34,577 nucleotides of DNA from Akkermansia muciniphila (GCA_945898055.1 CAMDGV010000045.1:1-34577), one strand, 5' to 3'. Positions 16,381 to 25,346 are shown, numbered from the stretch's first letter. Program-made: numbers and translations. Notes: a model not told the origin generated them from the sequence alone.

Positions 16381-18090
16381 ATGCCCTCCCTAAGTTGCAA
16401 TCGCAGATCGTTTCTAGCGGGTTTCAGTGCGGGTTATTTTTCATTCGACGCTCTCTTATCCGCACAATCGGGCAGCCCAATAAACCTGTCGGCAGATATT
16501 CTTGTTGCGGGAGGGGGGGTCGGAGGAGTGGCTGCCGCCTTGGCCGCGTGTCGTGCCGGATTTCGGGTCATATTGACGGAAGAGACCCTCTGGCTGGGGG
16601 GCCAATTAACCTCGCAAGCGGTACCCCCTGATGAGCATCCTTGGATCGAAACTCAGGGTTGTACTCGTAGCTACCGAGAGTTTCGCGAGCAAGTTCGCGC
16701 TCTGTACCGACAACGGCCACTGACCCCTTCAGCGCAGGCTGCGATAAACGCGAATCCAGGAGGGGGTTGGGTCTCACGCCTCTGCTGTGAACCTCGGTTG
16801 GCACTCGAGGCCATCGTCTCGCTACTAGCTCCTCATTTAGCTTCAGGTCGATTAACTCTCTTACTCGGGCACCGACCGATCTCGGTCGAACGGCTCGGAG
16901 ACCGTTTGGGCGCGGTCGTTTTTGAAAACCTTTCTGAAGGCAAGCAGCGCCTCGTTCGCGCTTCGTATTTACTGGATGCCACCGAATTAGGAGATCTCCT
17001 GCCCTTGGGTGAGGTGGAACATGTAACCGGAGCCGAGTCGCGGTTGGAAACAGGGGAACCTTCGGCGCTGGAAAAAGCAGATCCACTCGATCAGCAGGCG
17101 ATCACTTGGTGTTTTGCGTTAGAACATTATATCGGCGAAAACTGGGTTATTTCGAGCCCACCGCACTATCAGCGTTGGCGGAAGTACTTCCCTTCGATGG
17201 CTCCGGCTTGGACAGGGCGCCTCTTCGACTGGGCTCATTGTAATCCAGTGAACTTAGCGTCTCGCACTCTGCCCTTTGATCCGGTTGGTGAGGGAGGATT
17301 TCCAAATCTGTGGACCTATCGACGCTTGAGAGACGCCTCGAAGTATGTGAATCCAAAAAATTTCCCTTCCGTTTGCTTGGTTAATTGGCCGCAGAATGAT
17401 CACTGGATTGCGCCGCTCATCGGACCAGGCATTTCATCAACTCAGAAGAGGGATCGGGAATTAGAATCGAAGGAACTCAGTCGCGCATTTCTCTACTGGC
17501 TCCAGACCGACGCTCCAAGGCCTGATGGAGGGACAGGGTGGCCTGGATTGAAGCCGTCAGCGGATACTTTAGGGACCGCTGATGGTTTTGCGATGGCTCC
17601 CTATATTCGGGAGAGCCGGCGGATTCAGGCTCGATTCACGGTGAAAGAGCAACATGTATCAACGACCGCACGAATGTTAGAAACTGGGGCGACCAAAGAG
17701 ACGGTTCGCGCCGCCGTTTTTTCAGATTCGGTCGGGGTTGGAGCTTACAGGATCGATTTACATCCATCGACTTCAGGTAGGAATTACCTCGATCTCTCCA
17801 GCCTACCCTTTCAAATCCCGTTAGGTTCGTTAATCCCCAAACGGGTCGAGAACCTCTTAGCGGCGGGCAAAAATATCGGCGTCACCCACATCACCAACGG
17901 CTGTTACCGATTGCATCCAGTGGAATGGAACATCGGCGAGGCGGCTGGCACTTTAGCTGCCTTTTGTTTGCAGAGAAAGCAATCCCCCAGATCCGTCCAT
18001 TCAAAGGTTAACTTAATGCACGATTTCCAAAAACAACTGAGATCGGACGGATTCGAGTTGGAATGGACGTTGGCTATCCACCCTCTTTAA
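16381..18090 (+). CDS. Exported FAD-dependent oxidoreductase (FAD_oxidored type)
   Basis: A 569-residue protein with a twin-arginine-like signal (NRRSFLAGFSAGYFSFDALL) and a dinucleotide-binding motif right after it: ILVAGGGVGGVAAALAACRAG, followed by WLGGQLTSQAVPPDEH. That GGQ-TSQ-VP sequence marks the FAD_oxidored family, common in Planctomycetes, Verrucomicrobia and Bacteroidetes. A second FAD-contact region near the C-terminus reads NLLAAGKNIGVTHI and GEAAGTLAAFCL. The folded flavoprotein would be exported by the Tat route. The substrate is unknown; homologues sit near polysaccharide-use genes. It is 11 bp after the membrane-protein gene. Confidence 0.85.
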   Translation: MPSLSCNRRSFLAGFSAGYFSFDALLSAQSGSPINLSADILVAGGGVGGVAAALAACRAGFRVILTEETLWLGGQLTSQAVPPDEHPWIETQGCTRSYREFREQVRALYRQRPLTPSAQAAINANPGGGWVSRLCCEPRLALEAIVSLLAPHLASGRLTLLLGHRPISVERLGDRLGAVVFENLSEGKQRLVRASYLLDATELGDLLPLGEVEHVTGAESRLETGEPSALEKADPLDQQAITWCFALEHYIGENWVISSPPHYQRWRKYFPSMAPAWTGRLFDWAHCNPVNLASRTLPFDPVGEGGFPNLWTYRRLRDASKYVNPKNFPSVCLVNWPQNDHWIAPLIGPGISSTQKRDRELESKELSRAFLYWLQTDAPRPDGGTGWPGLKPSADTLGTADGFAMAPYIRESRRIQARFTVKEQHVSTTARMLETGATKETVRAAVFSDSVGVGAYRIDLHPSTSGRNYLDLSSLPFQIPLGSLIPKRVENLLAAGKNIGVTHITNGCYRLHPVEWNIGEAAGTLAAFCLQRKQSPRSVHSKVNLMHDFQKQLRSDGFELEWTLAIHPL

Positions 18091-18156
18091 TTGGGGATAT
18101 TTTCCAAAACTGGATTGGAAGAACTTAGGCCACGGAGTTAAGTAGATGTCACGCAC

Positions 18157-19374
18157 ATGAAGTTGCCGAAAATTTCCAAACCAAGCTCACCTCCCCCTCC
18201 AACACCCGTAATCCAGCAAGAAGATACCGGCAAAAAAGCAGTTCAATGCGAAGACCTCAAACCCGATCGGTTTGTGGTTATTATGGCCGGTGGACGTGGC
18301 GAACGTTTTTGGCCGGTCAGCCGCGAAAAAACACCTAAGCAACTCATTCGACTTTTGGGTGAGCGCTCTTTTCTCCAACAAGCCGTCGATCGAGTGAAGA
18401 CCTTGGTGCCGATTGAAAACATCCTAATTATCACCAACGCCGTCCAAACGGTCGAGGTTCGGCGGCAGTTGCCTGAATTACCCAAGAACAATGTGGTCGG
18501 GGAACCCGTGGGCCGCGATACCTGTGCTGCTGTAGCACTCGGTGCGGCTCTCGTTGGAGCCCGTTCCTCAAAGGCAGTGATGGCGGTGCTCCCAGCGGAT
18601 CATGTCATTCCGAATAAAGCCAAGTTTTGCCAAGTGCTGAAGGATGCCTTTGAAGTAGCAACGCACCAACCCGTGATTGTCACGATCGGAATTCAACCCA
18701 CCAGTCCAGAGACAGGATACGGCTATATCCAGACCGCTAACGTGTTACCTACGACAAAAGGGCGAAAGGCCTTGAAGACAGTCTTCTTTCGAGCCGAACG
18801 GTTTGTAGAAAAACCAGATCTTGCGACGGCCGAAGGCTATTTAGCCTCCGGTAATTATCGCTGGAATGCAGGCATGTTTGTCTGGTCCTTTGCCACTGTT
18901 AGCGAGGCCTTGGCGGAGCACCAACCGGAATTGGGCGCGGCGTGTCAACGCTGGGCGACTGCGGCACGCAAAAGCTCCAATAAACTGACCTTGATCTTGC
19001 AAAAAGAATACCCCGGAATCCGCAAGATTAGTGTGGACTTCGCTCTGATGGAGAAAGCAAAGAATGTGGTAGTGGCCGACGGATCCTTTGACTGGGACGA
19101 TTTAGGTGCTTGGCCGGCGCTGGCTCGTCACGTGACTCAAGACTCCCAAGGCAATGCGGCAGTCGCTGATTTCATCCACGTCGACGCCTCAGGTAATATC
19201 ATCTTTGACGGCCGGACCCAAGGCCGCACCGCCGTGGCCTTGGTCGGGGTAAAAGATTGCATCATTGTTCTCACCGACGATGCGATGATGGTCGCGGCCA
19301 AATCTGAGGCGCAAAAGATTAAGGATTTGGTTAAAAAACTGGCCGCTGATCCCAAGCGATCAGGTCTGATCTAG
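18157..19374 (+). CDS. manC: Mannose-1-phosphate guanylyltransferase
   Basis: Makes GDP-mannose from mannose 1-phosphate and GTP for surface polysaccharide or glycoprotein synthesis. Visible motifs are MAGGRGERFWPVSR with KTPKQ (residues 43-62, nucleotide binding), GEPVGRDTCAAV, VLPADH, TGYGYIQ, RFVEKPD, YRWNAGMFVW, ISVDFALMEKA and DFDWDDLG-like SFDWDDLGAW. The protein has 405 residues and only the transferase half; the C-terminal phosphomannose isomerase cupin of bifunctional ManC/AlgA is absent. An unusual proline-rich lead of about 37 residues precedes the conserved part. The start at ATG 18157 has no visible ribosome-binding site. It converges with the lactonase gene at 19403. Confidence 0.9.
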   Translation: MKLPKISKPSSPPPPTPVIQQEDTGKKAVQCEDLKPDRFVVIMAGGRGERFWPVSREKTPKQLIRLLGERSFLQQAVDRVKTLVPIENILIITNAVQTVEVRRQLPELPKNNVVGEPVGRDTCAAVALGAALVGARSSKAVMAVLPADHVIPNKAKFCQVLKDAFEVATHQPVIVTIGIQPTSPETGYGYIQTANVLPTTKGRKALKTVFFRAERFVEKPDLATAEGYLASGNYRWNAGMFVWSFATVSEALAEHQPELGAACQRWATAARKSSNKLTLILQKEYPGIRKISVDFALMEKAKNVVVADGSFDWDDLGAWPALARHVTQDSQGNAAVADFIHVDASGNIIFDGRTQGRTAVALVGVKDCIIVLTDDAMMVAAKSEAQKIKDLVKKLAADPKRSGLI

Positions 19375-19402
19375 GAACCCTCGGGCGGCTTGATCGATTT
19401 TA

Positions 19403-20542
19403 TTATTTCAATGGAACGAAACGCAGACAAACCGGCGAACCAACTTGTAGGATCCTCCCAGTCGAAGTAAGACGCCCCGTGACCGCATCGATCTGAAACT
19501 GACGAATATCATCAGAACTCTGACCGGCGGCAAAGAGGAAGCGGCCGCTCGGATCAATATTGAAATTCCGAGGGGTTTTTCCCCCTGTCTTCGTGATTTC
19601 TACTAAGGTTAAATTGCCCGAGAGAGTGTCACGACTGAAGACCGCAATTGAATCGTGCCCACGGTTAGATCCGTAAACAAATTTACCCGATGAATGCACA
19701 CGGATTTCAGCGGTGGAGGTCGAGGCATCACGGGTACCCGGAGGAAGTGTAGAAACCGTCCCAACCTCGGTCATCTTACCTGCTTTTGCCTCATAACGGA
19801 AGGTGGTAATTGTAGAGAGCATTTCGTTGATCACGTAGGCATGCCGACCGTCTGGACTAAAGGCCAAATGCCGAGGGCCACTCCCTGGGGAAAGCGTGGC
19901 GTCTTGTAACGGGAGGGACGCCGTCAGACCGAGTGTTGCGTCAAAACTGTAGGCATTGATGCGGTCTGTTCCCAAGTCAGCAGCCCAGACGAAACGCCCA
20001 TCAGGACTTGGATTTATGGAATGAGCGTGAGGTTGCTTTTGGCGATCTGAATTGCTGCTGCTGCCCGAATGTTTGAAGTAAGCTGTGTGCGGCCCAACCG
20101 ATCCATTCTTGAAAATGGGCAGCGAAACCACACTTCCACCGCCATAATTAGCGACAAACAAGTGCCGCCCTTTTGCGTCGGTACTGAGGTAACAGGGGCT
20201 TTCTCCCAAAGTGCCTTGTTGGCTCAGTTCCTGAAGATGTCCGTCTTCAGGGTGAATGGAAAAAGCGGTAACCGAGCCCCCTGATTTACCCTGCCAACGG
20301 TCGATTTCGTTGGCCGCATAGAGGAATTTACCCGTGGGATGGATCGCTAAAAATGAGGGGTTTTCTGACCTAGCGGCGAGTCCTAGTGGAACAGTTTCGC
20401 CGGTCGTATCATCGAAACGAAAGGCGTAAATGCCTTGGCTTTTTGCGCCAGTATAGGTTCCGACATAGAGGAGGTGACCTGCGGCGGTAGCGGAAAGGCT
20501 GATCATCAGGGAGAGAGCAGCAAGGACAGTAAAGGAGTGCAT
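19403..20542 (-). CDS. Exported YbhE-type lactonase (seven-bladed beta-propeller)
   Basis: The 379-residue protein matches the 6-phosphogluconolactonase YbhE/Pgl family: HLLYVGTYTG at the start, then QGIYAFRFD, NPSFLAIHPTGKFLYAANE, GESPCYLSTDAKGRHLFVANYGGG, HAHSINPSPDGRFVW, GPRHLAFSPDGRHAYVINE, STAEIRVHSSGKFVYGSNRG and RNFNIDPSGRFLFAAGQ. A signal peptide (FTVLAALSLMISLSATAAG) places it outside the cytoplasm, where 6-phosphogluconolactone would not be found, so a free sugar lactone is a likelier substrate. It lies 93 bp after the CoA-binding gene on the same strand. Confidence 0.85.
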   Translation of the reverse strand: MHSFTVLAALSLMISLSATAAGHLLYVGTYTGAKSQGIYAFRFDDTTGETVPLGLAARSENPSFLAIHPTGKFLYAANEIDRWQGKSGGSVTAFSIHPEDGHLQELSQQGTLGESPCYLSTDAKGRHLFVANYGGGSVVSLPIFKNGSVGPHTAYFKHSGSSSNSDRQKQPHAHSINPSPDGRFVWAADLGTDRINAYSFDATLGLTASLPLQDATLSPGSGPRHLAFSPDGRHAYVINEMLSTITTFRYEAKAGKMTEVGTVSTLPPGTRDASTSTAEIRVHSSGKFVYGSNRGHDSIAVFSRDTLSGNLTLVEITKTGGKTPRNFNIDPSGRFLFAAGQSSDDIRQFQIDAVTGRLTSTGRILQVGSPVCLRFVPLK

Positions 20543-20635
20543 GGGATGAGAAGACTCCGAACTGGAAACTTTGCCAGCCTCAGGTTTAGAAAAAAAGTCG
20601 AAGGCGAAAGAGTAAGTGAATTGTCCACGGTGAAT

Positions 20636-21013
20636 TTAGAGAGCCTCGGGCGACAGACCCAGTCCCGCAAGACTGCAGGCGCAAATCACCGGAAGATTTA
20701 GCGACTGAGCGATTCTTAGAACCTCAGGGGTATCTGTGCCCGGATTCAGCCACAGTTCGTCGCAACCGCGGTCGGCAATGGTCGAGAGGAGAGAAAGTAA
20801 AATTTTTGGTGGAACATAGACGCTAATAATACTGGGCCTGCCAGGAAGAGATTCGATATCTGGAAAGACGGATAAACCGGCTATGGAAGTCTCGCGGGGA
20901 TGGATTGGCCAAACGCAGTAGCCCTGCCGTTGATAGGCGAGAACAGCTTGATGTCCGAACTTCGTTGGATCGGCGGAAGCACCGAGGATGGCGGCGGATT
21001 TAGGAGCGTTCAA
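20636..21013 (-). CDS. CoA-binding domain protein (YccU-like)
   Basis: A 125-residue single-domain protein with the Rossmann pattern of the CoA_binding_2 family: AAILGASADPTKFGHQAV, the strand YCVWPIHPRE, the loop SIAGLSVFPDIESLP, ISVYVPP and ELWLNPGTD. Members bind CoA in the cytoplasm; their job is unknown. It starts with TTG at 21013, whose TTGA overlaps the TGA stop of the MEKHLA gene by 4 bp, so the two are very probably translated together. Confidence 0.82.
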   Translation of the reverse strand: MNAPKSAAILGASADPTKFGHQAVLAYQRQGYCVWPIHPRETSIAGLSVFPDIESLPGRPSIISVYVPPKILLSLLSTIADRGCDELWLNPGTDTPEVLRIAQSLNLPVICACSLAGLGLSPEAL

Positions 21014-21546
21014 GTGGTCGGAGTGGAGTTAGAAGCTTTCTCAGATAACCATTCCCACTGGGAAAACAGAGCCGCCTGACCGGTAGTTCTCAATTGGCCA
21101 TCGAGGACATTCCAAACAGTCGCCGTATGAATAAGGAAACGGCGCCCCGTTTTAGTGACTCGAATTCCATTATAATTCTGAATGAATCCCTGGGTCGTAA
21201 CCGCAGACAACAGTCGAGCCCGTTCTTCGCGGAGCGGCGCCTCAGCGGTGAGTCGAGAGGGTGTTGAACTAAATTGAATCCAGTCCATTTCCCAAAGTTC
21301 GAGCGCGGTACGATTGCCGTACCAAAGCAACGGATCTGCTTCCGTGCCGTGGGCCACAAGAGCAAAGGGAGCACCCCAGACAGACTCCGCGAGAGATTTG
21401 GTTAAAGAGGAAGCGACAAGATCTAAGCCGGTCCAGTGCCGGTAACTCAGAATCACCTGAGTTAAACGGTCGCAAACGTCGGGTTCAGTCCAAGGTTCTG
21501 GCACTGAAATAGAGGACCGCAACCGAGTAGAGTTGGTCGATATCAA
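21010..21546 (-). CDS. MEKHLA (PAS-like) domain protein
   Basis: A 178-residue protein with the MEKHLA domain: ILSYRHWTGLDL, PFALVAHGTEADPLLWYGN, ALELWEMDWIQFSSTPSRLTA, ERARLLSAVTTQGFIQNYNG and a strand with GRRFLIHTATVWNVLD. The domain is named from plant HD-ZIP transcription factors; small bacterial proteins carrying it alone have no known function. The start is uncertain: TTG at 21546 gives the full frame, and a GTG at 21504 just before the conserved part is an alternative. Its stop overlaps the start of the CoA-binding gene. Confidence 0.8.
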   Translation of the reverse strand: MISTNSTRLRSSISVPEPWTEPDVCDRLTQVILSYRHWTGLDLVASSLTKSLAESVWGAPFALVAHGTEADPLLWYGNRTALELWEMDWIQFSSTPSRLTAEAPLREERARLLSAVTTQGFIQNYNGIRVTKTGRRFLIHTATVWNVLDGQLRTTGQAALFSQWEWLSEKASNSTPTT

Positions 21547-21645
21547 AAATTCCAGTTTGCAAGATTCTCAGAACTCGCTACAAACCCTCTCTCGTTCGGC
21601 CGGAATCGACTTTTGTTAAGTCGCCGCCTTCGAGAAACTCGTTTT

Positions 21646-21801
21646 ATGTCGCAGCACAACAGCCTTCGCGCCACCAGTTCGCTGGGCGCCAAACGTAATG
21701 TCCTTAAGCGCTTCGAGCGCGTGGCAATTCTCAAAACCCGCGGGCAATGGAAAGAGGGTGCCCGTGTCACCGGTCTACGCAAGACCAAGCCGCCAGAGTA
21801 G
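21646..21801 (+). CDS. Small basic protein of the Chlamydiae/Verrucomicrobia family
   Basis: A 51-residue, lysine/arginine-rich protein starting at ATG 21646: MSQHNSLRATSSLGAKRNV, then LKRFERVAILKTRGQWKEG and GLRKTKP. This matches, from memory, the TIGR04137 family, found only in Chlamydiae and Verrucomicrobia and thought to be associated with the ribosome or rRNA. An in-frame ATG at 21613 would add 11 residues not seen in the family. It stands alone, divergent from the MEKHLA gene and 78 bp before the pseudouridine synthase. It is one of the best lineage markers in the window. Confidence 0.88.
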   Translation: MSQHNSLRATSSLGAKRNVLKRFERVAILKTRGQWKEGARVTGLRKTKPPE

Positions 21802-21879
21802 TTTTCAACTTATTTTAAGAACCGCTGCTGCCGAATGCGGGGACCTAATCCCCTCACTCGGCATTTGTCATTAAAAAGA

Positions 21880-22617
21880 ATGTCTTCCGTTCGACTTCAG
21901 AAATTTATTTCCGACGCTGGTATCGCCTCCCGACGCGCTGCCGAAAGGTTGATCCTCGCTGGATCCGTCACTGTCAACGGTCGCATCATTTCTGAACTGG
22001 GATCCAAGGTGGATTCCGATCGCGACGAAGTGGTGGTGTCGGGCAGTCCGGTGAAAGCTCGAAAGAAGCTTTATATCGTCTTAAATAAACCCCCAGGGTT
22101 CCTTTGCTCTCGTACAGATCCAGAAGATCGACGGGTGGTTGGGGACTTGCTTCCAGCCGAATGGACAAACCTTTACACGGTGGGAAGGCTCGACAAGGAG
22201 AGTGAGGGACTGATTTTCCTCACCAATGACGGCGATTTCTGTCTCAAATTAACCCATCCTAGATACGGTATCCGGAAACAATATGTCGCAGTGGTCGAGG
22301 GACGTTTGCAATCCGGTCAGATTTCTCGATTCACTGAGGGGGTAGAACACGAAGGAGAAATCCTCAAGGCCGAGCGGGTCCGGTTGGTCGATTCAAATAA
22401 CTCTCACAGTGTCGTCGAAATTGAATTAGCGCAGGGCAAAAATCGCGAAGTCAGGCGTTTGTTTGAAGCCCTAGGTCATGAAGTTGTTGAACTCCGTCGA
22501 ACTCGCATCGGCCCGATTAAACTGGGAGAACTTCCAGTGGGTAAATGGCGAAGCCTTTCGCCGGCTGAAATTCAATCACTGACTCCCAAGCCCAAAATCT
22601 TAAGCCCAAAATCTTAA
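21880..22617 (+). CDS. rluB: rRNA/RNA pseudouridine synthase (RluB/RsuA family)
   Basis: Residues about 1-60 are an S4 RNA-binding domain (RLQKFISDAGIASRRAAERL, TVNGRI). Residues 65-235 are the catalytic domain, with GRLDKESEGLIFLTNDG carrying catalytic Asp105, then KLTHPRYGIRKQYVA and GKNREVRRLFEALGHEV. The length (245 residues) and motif fit RluB/RluE/RsuA, which modify a single rRNA uridine; which one cannot be told. I start at ATG 21880 because the S4 domain begins there; an upstream ATG at 21835 adds 15 residues. The stop lies inside a 14-bp tandem duplication (22588-22615). Confidence 0.88.
   Translation: MSSVRLQKFISDAGIASRRAAERLILAGSVTVNGRIISELGSKVDSDRDEVVVSGSPVKARKKLYIVLNKPPGFLCSRTDPEDRRVVGDLLPAEWTNLYTVGRLDKESEGLIFLTNDGDFCLKLTHPRYGIRKQYVAVVEGRLQSGQISRFTEGVEHEGEILKAERVRLVDSNNSHSVVEIELAQGKNREVRRLFEALGHEVVELRRTRIGPIKLGELPVGKWRSLSPAEIQSLTPKPKILSPKS
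22588..22615 (+). repeat. 14-bp tandem duplication across the pseudouridine synthase stop
   Basis: The unit AAGCCCAAAATCTT occurs twice back to back (22588-22601, 22602-22615), followed by a partial third copy. Because 14 is not a multiple of three, the second copy is read in another frame and supplies the final residues and the stop codon. Confidence 0.8.
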
Positions 22618-22651
22618 GCCCAAATAGTTTCACCTTTAGATCTTGCCGCAC

Positions 22652-23623
22652 ATGATCCGAACCCTTCGTTTGCTGACTGCTAGCCTTCTTGCGATGGCTT
22701 TCCTGCAGCCTCTTCTCGCAAAGCCCGCGATTGTTAAGGTAGATCGAGGCAACGTACGAACAACCCCGTCACGAGATGGAGAAGTGATCGTGACGCTCCG
22801 ACGCGGGGACTCTGTTGAGGTTCGAGAAGCGGCGAACGGAGAATGGGTTCGGATCGCTTTACCCGCCAAAGCTTCGGTCTGGATTTATGGCTTGCTCGTA
22901 GACGCTGTCGGGCATCGAGTCCGAACGGCCGAAGCCAATGTCAGGACGGGACCAGGAAAGAATTATTCCGAACTGGGCAAACTCAAAAAAGGCGACCCGC
23001 TGGTTGTGCTTCGCGAAAGTGATGGGTGGCTCCAGATCGAGGCTCCGTCTTCGGTTTCCTGCTATATCTCAGCTGGTTTATTGAGCGGAATCGAAGAGAC
23101 AACTTCAACGCCAGCGATCTTGACGGAAGGCATTCTTCCACCTGCACCAAGCCTCACTGCAACCCTTCCCCCTCCCCTGCCCCAGTCTCGGCTCTCTGCT
23201 GCGGTCTCGAAATCAATCCCACTTTCCGCAACGGTCCTTGAGCCCCTGCCCTCTCCGACCCTCGCAGAACCTCTCTCTGCACCACCGGTCAATTCAGCTC
23301 TTCAGATTGAGTCCCCTCCCCCAAAGACAGTCTCCGAAGTGGGGCAGGCGCTCCTCGAATACACCGAGAAAGTGAGAGTCGTGGAACGGGTCGGCAAAGT
23401 ACGGCTTAACCTCGATCCTCAGTCCCCTTCCTACTACGAATTAGATAGCCTGAAATCGCGAGAGGGCCAGCTTGGCTACTTAACTAGCGACGATGCGAGC
23501 ATCCAATTTAAAGGCTTTCGAGGCAAAACAGTGCGCGTGATCGCAGCGGAGTACATCTCCAAACCACCTGCATCAAAAGTCATCCTAAAAGTTCGCTCCA
23601 TTGCCTTGGACCCAGCTCGATAA
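22652..23623 (+). CDS. Exported protein with two SH3b domains and a proline-rich linker
   Basis: The 323-residue protein has a signal peptide (IRTLRLLTASLLAMAFL, then LLAKP). Two bacterial SH3 domains follow: residues about 28-85 (VDRGNVRTTPSRDGEV, WVRIALP) and 93-145 (EANVRTGPGKNYSELG, GWLQIEAP). A proline/serine/leucine-rich linker of about 80 residues leads to a C-terminal domain (about 235-320) that I do not recognise, with VRVVERVGKVRLNLDPQ. SH3b domains of exported proteins usually bind peptidoglycan or other envelope ligands. Start at ATG 22652; TTG 22643 is also in frame. It sits between the pseudouridine synthase and folD, 34 and 64 bp away. Confidence 0.8.
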   Translation: MIRTLRLLTASLLAMAFLQPLLAKPAIVKVDRGNVRTTPSRDGEVIVTLRRGDSVEVREAANGEWVRIALPAKASVWIYGLLVDAVGHRVRTAEANVRTGPGKNYSELGKLKKGDPLVVLRESDGWLQIEAPSSVSCYISAGLLSGIEETTSTPAILTEGILPPAPSLTATLPPPLPQSRLSAAVSKSIPLSATVLEPLPSPTLAEPLSAPPVNSALQIESPPPKTVSEVGQALLEYTEKVRVVERVGKVRLNLDPQSPSYYELDSLKSREGQLGYLTSDDASIQFKGFRGKTVRVIAAEYISKPPASKVILKVRSIALDPAR

Positions 23624-23687
23624 TCGGTGTCGGTTCACCTTCGTACCGCTTCAAAGTGCGGTTCGCCCCTCCTAACCCTCCTACGGT

Positions 23688-24563
23688 ATGAGCAATCTCA
23701 TCGACGGAAAATCCATCGCTCTACAGATCCACGAGGAAACAAGAAAACGCGTTGCCGCCTTGGCTCATCGGGGGATTATTCCTGGACTCGTCTTTGTCCG
23801 AGTGGGCCAAGATCCAGCTTCCCTTGCCTATGTCGGAATGAAGGAACGTAAGTCTCGCGAATTGGGGATCCGATCAACCACCCATGTGCTGGACGAGAGC
23901 ACCTCTCAAGAAGAACTCGTGACCCTTCTCGAGCGGTTGAACACCGACCCCGAGGTCCACGGAATCTTAGTTCAGGCACCGCTGCCACCGCATATTGATC
24001 AGGCAGTTATCTACGCCTCCGTCCATCCCTCAAAGGATGTGGATGGATTTCATCCGGTCAACATCGGGCGGTTGATGTTGGGTGATACTGGAGGCTTTTT
24101 GCCGTGTACACCCGCTGGTGTGCATCAATTATTGATTCGAACTGGGGTCCAACTCCCAGGCGCTGAAGTGGTGATTTTAGGGCGTGGAAACATTGTCGGC
24201 AAACCAATGGCTGCAATTCTATTTCAGAAGGCCAGCAACGCAAACTGTACGGTGACTGTTTGCCACAGCGGAACCCGCGAAACTGCGGAGCACTGTCGAC
24301 GCGCCGACATTATTATTGCGGCCATTGGCGTCCCCCGTTTTCTACGGGCTGATATGATCCGACCTGGAGCCGTTGTGATTGACGTCGGGGTGAATCGAAT
24401 TACTGATCACACCACCTCCACCGGTTCACGTTTAGTTGGCGATGTTGCCTTTGAAGAAGTGCAACCTAAAGCCGGATGGATCACGCCGAATCCGGGCGGT
24501 GTCGGACCGATGACGATTGCCATGCTCCTTTCCAATACAGTTCGCGCTGCAGAGCAAAAATGA
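23688..24563 (+). CDS. folD: Bifunctional methylenetetrahydrofolate dehydrogenase/cyclohydrolase
   Basis: Converts 5,10-methylene-THF to 10-formyl-THF in two steps in the cytoplasm. The 291-residue protein shows SLAYVGMKERKSRELGI with the catalytic lysine (Lys52), VHGILVQAPLPPHID, the KDVDGFHPVNIGRL motif, FLPCTPAGVHQLL, the nucleotide site VVILGRGNIVGKPMA, TVCHSGTRETAEHCRRADI and the C-terminal signature PGGVGPMTIAMLLSNT. The length is normal. The start at ATG 23688 is firm because the conserved SNLIDGK sequence begins there. No Shine-Dalgarno is visible. Confidence 0.95.
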   Translation: MSNLIDGKSIALQIHEETRKRVAALAHRGIIPGLVFVRVGQDPASLAYVGMKERKSRELGIRSTTHVLDESTSQEELVTLLERLNTDPEVHGILVQAPLPPHIDQAVIYASVHPSKDVDGFHPVNIGRLMLGDTGGFLPCTPAGVHQLLIRTGVQLPGAEVVILGRGNIVGKPMAAILFQKASNANCTVTVCHSGTRETAEHCRRADIIIAAIGVPRFLRADMIRPGAVVIDVGVNRITDHTTSTGSRLVGDVAFEEVQPKAGWITPNPGGVGPMTIAMLLSNTVRAAEQK

Positions 24564-24692
24564 ACTTTATTGGGGCAATTCCGCATAGGCTTGAGTCAGT
24601 CAAAATTAATCATCGCAAATAAGATTAATTTTTCGTTGACGCTCTCCAATCCCAATGGCAAAACCTTTCCACACACGGAACTAATCAAACCA

Positions 24693-25322
24693 ATGAATAC
24701 CAAATCGCTTCTCTTAGCTGCTGTTATCGCAGCCCTTGGCACCGCTTCTGCGTCTGCCCAAGTCACAAGCCAAAACATCGTCGGCTACATTCGCCTCAGT
24801 TTGGGCAAGGGATTTAATCTCGTCTCCAATCAACTGAAGAACGGTAACAACAACATTAACACGGTCTTGGCCGAAGCACCTGAAGGCACAATTGCCTACA
24901 AGTGGACCGGCGCAAGTTTCACCTCTGTTGAAAAAGTCGGGACTGAGTTCGAAGGCGCTGCCGCATTCAGCTTGAACCCCGGCGAAGGTGTGTTCGTGAA
25001 TGTCCCCGCTGCCACCACTGTGACTTTGATCGGCGAGGTCAGCTTGAACAACTCTGTCCCCCTGACAAAGGGCTTCAACTTGGTCGGTTGCCCCCTCCCG
25101 CTCGCCGGACGTGTTTCTGATCCTGCAACGGTCGGAATGACCGCTGTGGATGACGACAAGATCTATCAATGGAGTGGATCTTCCTTCGCTTCCACAGAGT
25201 TCATTGCTGGCGCATGGGAAACTGCTGACGGCAACGCTGCTGGTCCTCAAATCAAGGTGGGTGAAGGCTTCTTCTACTCAACTACCTCTGCTCGTAACTA
25301 CGTCCGTAATTTCGCACTCTAA
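24693..25322 (+). CDS. Exported two-repeat protein with GFNLV motifs (verrucomicrobial type)
   Basis: A 209-residue protein with a signal peptide (SLLLAAVIAALGTASASAQ). The mature part has two homologous halves. Each begins with GFNLV (KGFNLVSNQLKNG, then KGFNLVGCPLPLAG), has a YKW/YQW-G-SF segment (AYKWTGASFTS, YQWSGSSFAST) and ends with a GEG-F strand (NPGEGVFVNVP, KVGEGFFYSTT). I know this arrangement from exported verrucomicrobial proteins that sit beside PEP-CTERM genes; function unknown. It starts at ATG 24693; an open frame from 24570 would precede the signal peptide and is not needed. The PEP-CTERM gene follows after 24 bp and the pair shares the terminator at 25971. Confidence 0.8.
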   Translation: MNTKSLLLAAVIAALGTASASAQVTSQNIVGYIRLSLGKGFNLVSNQLKNGNNNINTVLAEAPEGTIAYKWTGASFTSVEKVGTEFEGAAAFSLNPGEGVFVNVPAATTVTLIGEVSLNNSVPLTKGFNLVGCPLPLAGRVSDPATVGMTAVDDDKIYQWSGSSFASTEFIAGAWETADGNAAGPQIKVGEGFFYSTTSARNYVRNFAL

Positions 25323-25346
25323 TCTTTAACAGTTAAAAAATATCCT

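Noticed and set aside
24636-24670. TTGACG as a -35 promoter box before the 24693 gene
   Set aside because: No convincing -10 hexamer follows at the right distance.
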